Assembly (NCBI RefSeq): GCF_008763945.1
Contig: NZ_VTQH01000001.1
Span: 1,178,110-1,242,109 of the forward strand
Reading direction: 5' to 3'
DNA from: Microbacterium testaceum StLB037
GTDB taxonomy: Bacteria > Actinomycetota > Actinomycetes > Actinomycetales > Microbacteriaceae
Length of the DNA stretch: 64,000 bases
In this document: piece by piece, positions 59,092 through 64,000 of the stretch
Layout: the number at the start of each line of letters is the position of its first letter
Numbering within the stretch: the first letter of the stretch is position 1
Translations under genes and position numbers: made by a program
The notes under the pieces: model-generated
The model's database searches: none
What the model saw: only the letters and a program-made list of their open reading frames with translations
What the model was told of the DNA's origin: nothing

Positions 59092-59982
59092 TCATTCTTT
59101 GGTTCCGCCGGCCGTCATGCCCTCGACGAGGAACCTCTGCGAGAAGAGGAAGACGATGAGGATCGGGGCGACCGACACGAGAGTCGCCAGCGCCATGACG
59201 GGCAGGTCGAGCGTGACCGAGGCTGCGGAGGTCGGATTGAACAGGGGCACGTTCGACAGCAGCTCTGCGAGACCCACCTGGATGGGCGCTTTGCGGCCGG
59301 GCTCCATCACGAACGGCAGGAAGTAGTTGTTCCAGTTGCCGACGAGGTTGAAGAACCCCACGAGCGCGATCACGGGCGTCGCGAGCGGGAGCGCCACGGA
59401 CCGGAACACGCGCAGCTCGCTGGCGCCGTCGATACGCGCCGCGTTGAGCAGATCTTTCGACACGCTCGTCGTGAAGTAGATGTACGTGAGGTACACCCCG
59501 AACGGGAAGAACGAGAACGGCAGGATGACGGCCCACGGCGTGCCGACGAGCTTGAGGGCGCTCATCTCGAGGAAGACCGGGAGGACGAGGGCGGTGTTCG
59601 GGATGAGCATGACGACGAGCGTCACGACGAGCAGAACCCCGCGCCCGCGGAACTTCGTCATGGCGAGGGCGTAGCCGGCGGGAATCGTCACCACGAGGGT
59701 GAGCACGAGCGCCACTCCCGTGTACAACGCGGCATTGCCGGTCCACTGCCAGATGACGCCGTTCTGGAACTCGGCGAGTCGCGCCCAGTTGTCGGCGATC
59801 GTGGCGAACGAGCCGAAGCTGAAGGGCGGCTGGCCCGTCAGTTCGGTGGAGGACTTGGTCGGGGCCAGCAGCAGCCACACGATCGGCAGGCCGAAGACCA
59901 CCGCGAAGAAAAGGATGACGACGGTGACCAGCGACCGGCCCAGGAAACGGGCGGGGGTCACGGCGCGCTTAGTCGCGTTCAA
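59092..59982 (-). CDS. Carbohydrate ABC transporter permease (MalG type)
   Basis: The 296-residue permease has six helices, the EAA loop LLNAARIDGASELRVFRSVALPLATPVIALVGFFNLVGNWNNYFLPFV, and the C-terminal FLFSQRFLVEGMTAGGTKE. Its start overlaps the end of the partner permease gene by 14 bases. With the binding protein upstream it forms a CUT1-type importer that should bring in the sugar catabolised by this island. No ATPase is encoded with it. Confidence 0.93.
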   Translation of the reverse strand: MNATKRAVTPARFLGRSLVTVVILFFAVVFGLPIVWLLLAPTKSSTELTGQPPFSFGSFATIADNWARLAEFQNGVIWQWTGNAALYTGVALVLTLVVTIPAGYALAMTKFRGRGVLLVVTLVVMLIPNTALVLPVFLEMSALKLVGTPWAVILPFSFFPFGVYLTYIYFTTSVSKDLLNAARIDGASELRVFRSVALPLATPVIALVGFFNLVGNWNNYFLPFVMEPGRKAPIQVGLAELLSNVPLFNPTSAASVTLDLPVMALATLVSVAPILIVFLFSQRFLVEGMTAGGTKE

Positions 59983-60844
59983 AGAGTCCTCCTCGGAAGA
60001 CGAAGAAGGCGGCGAGACCGGCCGCGACGACGAGCAGGAGCAGCGAGATGGCGGCCGAGCCGTTGAAGTCGTTCTGGCGGAAGGCGTAGAGGTAGGCGAC
60101 CTGGTTCAGGGAGTAGTCGAGGCCGACGACCCCCTTGCTGGCCTGAGACAGCACCCGCGGCTCGACGAAGAGTTGGGTGCCCGCGGCGAGGGACATGACG
60201 GCCATGTAGGAGATCCACTTGCGCAGGAGCGGGATCTGGATGTGCCACGCGGTGGCGATCGGCCCGGCGCCGTCGATCCGCGCGGCTTCCATGACCTCCA
60301 CGCTGATGTTGTTCAGCGCTCCGTACATGATCACGATCCAGCCGCCGGCGCCAGCCCAGAAGGCGATCACGGTGAACACGACGGGGAGGTTCCCCTCGTT
60401 GCCGACCACGTCGACGAAGGTGTTGAACCCTAGGGCGCGGAGCAAGCCGCTGACCGGGCTGACCGTCGGATCGAGCATGAACAACCACAGGAGCACGCTC
60501 GACGCCCCGGCGAGCGCGCCGGGGATGTAGAAGATGAACCGGGCGGCGGACGAGAGCCAGCGGACGCGAATCGCGTGCACGATGACCGCGAGGATCACCA
60601 CGATGATCACGAGACTGGTGAGCCAGATGGCCACGAACGCGGCGACATGTCCGACCGCGGGGAGGAAGCGATAGTCGGCGACGACGCGCTGGAAGTTCTC
60701 GAACCACACGAACGCGCCGTCGCGGGTGAAGGCGAGGAAGGCGGCGTACAGGGTCGGGAAGACCCCGAACGCCAGGAGAAGGAGGACGTAGCCACCGATC
60801 ATCAGGTAGGCAAACGTCGATTGGGCTCGACGTAGGGAGAGCAT
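59969..60844 (-). CDS. Carbohydrate ABC transporter permease (MalF type)
   Basis: The 291-residue permease has six helices (the first is TFAYLMIGGYVLLLLAFGVF) and the EAA loop VEVMEAARIDGAGPIATAWHIQIPLLRKW. ATG 60844 is preferred over the GTG at 60850 because GGAAG lies six bases before the ATG. It follows the binding-protein gene by 71 bp on the same strand. The partner permease overlaps its 3' end. Confidence 0.92.
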   Translation of the reverse strand: MLSLRRAQSTFAYLMIGGYVLLLLAFGVFPTLYAAFLAFTRDGAFVWFENFQRVVADYRFLPAVGHVAAFVAIWLTSLVIIVVILAVIVHAIRVRWLSSAARFIFYIPGALAGASSVLLWLFMLDPTVSPVSGLLRALGFNTFVDVVGNEGNLPVVFTVIAFWAGAGGWIVIMYGALNNISVEVMEAARIDGAGPIATAWHIQIPLLRKWISYMAVMSLAAGTQLFVEPRVLSQASKGVVGLDYSLNQVAYLYAFRQNDFNGSAAISLLLLVVAAGLAAFFVFRGGLFERD

Positions 60845-60915
60845 GGTCACTTCCGTTCGGGTGAGGGCTGGCCGCAGCGCGGTTCGACTGCGGCCAGCCC
60901 GAGGGAGGAGGGCGC

Positions 60916-62283
60916 TTACTTAGCGACCGTGTAGCCCTGCACCTGCGCCTGATTGTCCATTTCCGTCTGCCAGGCGTCGGTCACACTCGCGACCGTCTTA
61001 CCCGCGGTGATGGCCGGAAGAACGACCTTCGAGAAGGCAGCCTCGATGCTGAAGCTCGGGTAGCCCCAGCCCTGCCACACCGACGATGCCGCCCCGGAGA
61101 TGTTCTTCTGGAAGTCGCCGACGTAGAAGTTGCTCGCCGCCTGCTCCTTCAGCCATGCGTCGGCGGCGGACTGATAGGCCGGCAGACCTGCCGCGAGCTT
61201 CACCGCGTCGTCGGAGCTGGTCACGAAGGTGAGGAACTTCTTGACGGCGTCGAGGTTCTTCGAGTGGCTCGAGCCATACCACACACCACCACCGACGTTG
61301 CCGGTGACCTTGTCTCCGTCCGACCAGCTCAGAGCCTGTCCCACGCCGACGGTGCCGGCCGTGTAGTTCAGGCTCTTGTCGTTCTGGAACAGCGCGCCCG
61401 AGTACCAGGCCGGGCCGGGGATGCCGAGCAGCTTGTCCTTGTACTTCGTGACGAAGTCGGTGCCGAAGACGCTGTCGGTGACCAGGGTCTTGTTGGCGAG
61501 CATGTGGTCGATGAGGTCGGTGACCTTCTCGGAGTTCGGGTCGGCGAAGTTCGACGTGAAGGTGTCGCCGGAGACCTCGAAGATCGGGGCCTCACCACCC
61601 CAGTAGTAGACGTACGGCGCTTGGAACGAGTCGCCCACCGAACCGAGGATGTAGCCGGGGTGCTCGGCGGCGACCTTGTCGCTGAGCGTCTTGTAGTCCT
61701 CCCACGTGGTGGGGATGGTGTAGCCGAACTGGTCGAAGAGGGCCTTGTTGTACCAGAACACCACCGGGGCGAGGTCGTTGCGCAGGCCGTAGACGGTGTC
61801 GTCGACCGTCATCGGGCCGAGTGCGCCCTTGGTGAAGCCGTCGAGGAAGCTCTGGTCCATCAGACCCTTGTTGAGGGGAGCGGCGAACGCTTGGACGCCG
61901 TTGTTCTCCTTCGAGGCCCAGGACGTGTCGTTCTGCTGGCTGGAGAAGACCACGTCGGGCCACCCTTCGCCGGACTGGTCGAAGAGCGCGACCTTCTGCT
62001 GGAACGATCCGGAGCCGCCCGAGCCTCCGTCATAGGTCTCGATGTTGAGCTTGACGTCGGGATTCGCCGTTTCGAAGGCTTTCGCGATGGGCTCACGCGA
62101 AGAGTCGACCCAGACCGTGATGGCGCTGGACGGGTCCTGCTCGGCGGCGGTGAAGCCGTACTGGGTATCGGCATCGCCCCCGCTCGAGGCCGGGCTGCAC
62201 GCGCTGAGCGCGAGGGCGGAAACGACGGCGAGACCGCCGGCGAGGGCGAGGCGGCGGCGAGCGCCGGGGAAGTGCTGCGGCAT
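60916..62283 (-). CDS. Sugar ABC transporter substrate-binding lipoprotein
   Basis: The 455-residue family-1 solute-binding protein has a signal peptide with twin arginines in the n-region (GARRRLALAGG) and lipobox LSAC, Cys29. The mature domain includes ITVWVDSSREPIAKAFE, GWPDVVFSSQQND, VYGLRNDLAPVVFWYNKALFDQFGYTIPTTWEDYK and VYYWGGEAPIF. ATG 62283 has AGGAGC upstream. The promoter contains operator 3, shared with the divergent kinase gene. Its ligand is presumably the island's sugar or its lactone or acid. Confidence 0.93.
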   Translation of the reverse strand: MPQHFPGARRRLALAGGLAVVSALALSACSPASSGGDADTQYGFTAAEQDPSSAITVWVDSSREPIAKAFETANPDVKLNIETYDGGSGGSGSFQQKVALFDQSGEGWPDVVFSSQQNDTSWASKENNGVQAFAAPLNKGLMDQSFLDGFTKGALGPMTVDDTVYGLRNDLAPVVFWYNKALFDQFGYTIPTTWEDYKTLSDKVAAEHPGYILGSVGDSFQAPYVYYWGGEAPIFEVSGDTFTSNFADPNSEKVTDLIDHMLANKTLVTDSVFGTDFVTKYKDKLLGIPGPAWYSGALFQNDKSLNYTAGTVGVGQALSWSDGDKVTGNVGGGVWYGSSHSKNLDAVKKFLTFVTSSDDAVKLAAGLPAYQSAADAWLKEQAASNFYVGDFQKNISGAASSVWQGWGYPSFSIEAAFSKVVLPAITAGKTVASVTDAWQTEMDNQAQVQGYTVAK

Positions 62284-62335
62284 TGCAAAGCTCCTGTCTT
62301 CTTCGACGAGGTCGGGTGACCGTACGCTAGCATAG

Positions 62336-62352
62336 AACATACGTCATATGTT
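62336..62352. promoter_or_regulatory. GntR operator 3 (between binding protein and kinase)
   Basis: AACATACGTCATATGTT has the same CATACGT core and a 6-bp-arm palindrome. On the leftward strand it lies between TTGCTC and TATGCT, which may be the -35 and -10 of the importer promoter. Confidence 0.8.
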
Positions 62353-62404
62353 TGAGCAAGACGTGAACATCACGAACGTGCAACGACGATCACGAGGGAG
62401 TGAG

Positions 62405-63352
62405 ATGGCATCCGTACTGACATTCGGCGAGACCATGGGGTTGATCCGTGGCGAGGACCTCGGCGGGTGGGAGAACGTCTCGCGGGCGACCGTGGGCATC
62501 GGGGGCGCCGACAGCAACGTGGCGATCGGTCTGCGGAGGCTCGGGGTCGACGTGACGTGGATCGGACGCGTCGGCGATGATGCGCTCGGTCGACGCATCG
62601 AGCGTGAGATCCGCGGCGAAGGTGTGTGTACTCGGGCCATCGTCGACGGCACCCGGGCCACGGGCCTCATGCTCAAAGAACGACGGACACCCGCGCACAG
62701 CCGTGTGACGTTCTACCGTGGCGGAAGTGCCGGCAGCGCCCTCGCGCCGAGTGACGTGGGCGATGACGAGATCGCTGCGGCCTCGGTCGTGCTGGTAAAC
62801 GGCGTGACGGCGTCGCTCTCGGACTCGGCTCGCGCGGCCGCCCTGTCGGTGGTCGCCCGCGCGAGGGCGAACGGTGTCACCGTGGCCTTCGACGTGAACC
62901 ACCGACCGTCCTTATGGGCCGGACGCGACCCGCGTGGACTGTACCTCGACCTCGCTCGAGCGAGTGATCTCGTCTTCGCCGGCGACGACGAAGCACGACT
63001 CCTGCTCGGGAACGACGAGCAGGACGCCCTGTCGCTCTCCGCCGAGATGCTCGCGCTCGGACCCTCGCAGGTGGTGGTCAAGAGTGGGGCCGCCGGCGCT
63101 CTCGCCCGGGAGGGCGAGGCGGTCGCGACCTCTCCCGCCGTGCGGATCGATCCCGTCGACACCGTCGGCGCGGGCGATGCGTTCGTCGCGGGGTACCTCG
63201 CGGCCCTCCTCGACGGCTCGCCTCTCGCCGAACGCGTCTCGCTGGGCGTGCGCTGCGGCGCTTTCGCGTGCCTCGGGCCGGGCGATTGGGAGAGCCTGCC
63301 CCGACGAGCCGATCTGGCGCTGCTGAGCGGAGCGGACCCCGTCGAGCGCTGA
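62405..63352 (+). CDS. PfkB-family 2-keto-3-deoxygluconate-type kinase
   Basis: The 315-residue ribokinase-fold enzyme has the family signatures VGIGGADSNVAIGLRRLGVDVTWIGRVGDDALG near the N-terminus and DTVGAGDAFVAGYLAALLDG (catalytic Asp in GAGD) near the C-terminus. VAFDVNHRPSLW and VVKSGAAGALAR are typical of KDG kinases. It should phosphorylate a 2-keto-3-deoxy sugar acid, making the substrate for the aldolase at 54271. ATG 62405 is chosen for the GAGGGAG site four bases upstream; the ATG at 62348 is inside the operator. Confidence 0.92.
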   Translation: MASVLTFGETMGLIRGEDLGGWENVSRATVGIGGADSNVAIGLRRLGVDVTWIGRVGDDALGRRIEREIRGEGVCTRAIVDGTRATGLMLKERRTPAHSRVTFYRGGSAGSALAPSDVGDDEIAAASVVLVNGVTASLSDSARAAALSVVARARANGVTVAFDVNHRPSLWAGRDPRGLYLDLARASDLVFAGDDEARLLLGNDEQDALSLSAEMLALGPSQVVVKSGAAGALAREGEAVATSPAVRIDPVDTVGAGDAFVAGYLAALLDGSPLAERVSLGVRCGAFACLGPGDWESLPRRADLALLSGADPVER

Positions 63353-63393
63353 GCCGCCCGCCGCAACCCCGGACCCCGCGTTCGCTCCCTCAC

Positions 63394-63399
63394 TAGCCT
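63394..63399 (+). promoter_or_regulatory. Leaderless-type -10 box
   Basis: TAGCCT followed by six bases and ATG 63406. Confidence 0.55.
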
Positions 63400-63405
63400 G
63401 GGGCG

Positions 63406-64000
63406 ATGCAGAGATCGCGGGGATGGGCGAGCGGGTGGAACGCGGCGCGGGTGGCGATCGCCGTGCTGATCCTCGTCGCGGTGGGAGCGCAGTTCTCGTC
63501 GTCGGTGGCCGAGGCGGTGGCGCGCGACCGCGACGTGGCGACCGTGACCGCGAACTTCTTCAGCTTCTTCACGATCCTCTCCAACGTCTCGTCGGCGGTC
63601 GTCCTGGTGCTTCTGGGCGTGCGGTTCTTCGCGCGCGGCCGACGGCTCGAGGGCGATCCGCCCTCTCTCGCGACGGCCCTCGCGTTCGTGTCGACGTACA
63701 TGATCGTCACGGGCGTCGTCTACAACCTGCTGCTGCGCGGCATCCCCCTCCAGCCCGAGACCGTGCCCTGGTCGAACGAGGTCATGCACATCTGGGGTCC
63801 GCTCTTCCTGCTGCTCGACGTTCTGCTCGGGCCGACGCGACGCCGCTTGCCGTGGTCTGCGGCGTTCGCCGCGGCGATCTTCCCCGTCGTGTGGATCGTC
63901 TACACGCTCCTGCGCGCGCCCCTGATCACGAACCCGACGACCGGGGCGCCGTTCTGGTACCCGTACCCCTTCCTCGATCCGAACACCGGCGGGTGGGGCA
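63406..64000 (+). CDS. Pr6Pr-type membrane protein (3' end outside window)
   Basis: The first 198 codons are present. At least four hydrophobic helices are visible: ARVAIAVLILVAVGA, FFSFFTILSNVSSAVVLVLLGV, FVSTYMIVTGVVYNLLL and AAFAAAIFPVVWIVYTLL. The sequence FFSFFTILSN, VMHIWGPLFLLLDVLLGP and the late PFWYPYPFLDPNTGGW fit the Pr6Pr family of six-helix membrane proteins of unknown function. ATG 63406 has the TAGCCT-6 nt promoter spacing. It is not part of the sugar island. Confidence 0.85.
   Translation, partial: MQRSRGWASGWNAARVAIAVLILVAVGAQFSSSVAEAVARDRDVATVTANFFSFFTILSNVSSAVVLVLLGVRFFARGRRLEGDPPSLATALAFVSTYMIVTGVVYNLLLRGIPLQPETVPWSNEVMHIWGPLFLLLDVLLGPTRRRLPWSAAFAAAIFPVVWIVYTLLRAPLITNPTTGAPFWYPYPFLDPNTGGWG

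Overview
The window is a high-GC actinobacterial chromosome segment. It is most likely Microbacterium or a close Microbacteriaceae relative. The grounds are strong GC3 bias, frequent GTG starts, many leaderless promoters of the form TAnnnT-6/7 nt-ATG/GTG, dense use of the heptamer GGATGCC/GGCATCC, and the gene families present. I see no rRNA, tRNA, IS element, prophage or CRISPR array. The species call is inference.

Layout. 1-6216: the end of kdpA, then kdpBCDE (high-affinity K+ pump and its two-component system). 6353-11056: small hypothetical genes, sufS-sufU, a DUF1801 protein, and an ArsR/AHSA1-repeat pair with a visible operator. 11356-16219: an accessory locus with a WXG-like/DUF1023 fusion effector (frameshifted at a G9 run), a WXG100 protein, three related lipoprotein copies (one a mosaic fragment) and a DUF4241 protein that may be an immunity factor. 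16229-20454: a DUF429 protein, a membrane protein, two divergent citrate synthases (one with an N-terminal helix-turn-helix) and a Phd/VapC toxin-antitoxin pair with its operator. 20500-24425: two genes missing their 5' ends on either side of one point, mobA-moeA, a GNAT acetyltransferase and a DUF1990 protein. 24651-27992: a carbohydrate ABC importer without its own ATPase. 28248-31384: a tightly overlapping six-gene Asp23/AmaP envelope-stress operon. 31696-34968: fdhD plus a YdeP/FdhF-type molybdoenzyme. 35079-43388: a frameshifted lipoprotein, glycerate kinase, purL, an epoxide hydrolase, and a paralogous pair of unknown membrane-anchored proteins. 43436-52049: a DUF2071 protein, the OpuA-type glycine-betaine importer, a chorismate mutase, an AI-2E-family transporter, a lactonase-like propeller protein and purA.

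52163-63352 is the most coherent accessory system. It is a sugar/sugar-acid catabolic island with an MDR dehydrogenase, an SDR, a KDPG-type aldolase, a lactonase-type amidohydrolase, an aldose 1-dehydrogenase-type aldo/keto reductase, a mutarotase, a FadR-type GntR regulator, an enolase-superfamily dehydratase, an ABC importer (two permeases and a binding protein) and a PfkB 2-keto-3-deoxysugar kinase. Three near-identical 17-bp palindromes (consensus around CATACGTnnTATG) sit in front of its transcription units, so one local regulator probably controls the whole island. The exact sugar cannot be fixed from sequence.

The intergenic spaces carry at least five families of long-armed imperfect palindromes, usually at gene 3' ends. 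One has a perfect 23-bp stem. Two genes show single-base frameshifts in homopolymer runs and could be either real lesions or sequencing errors.
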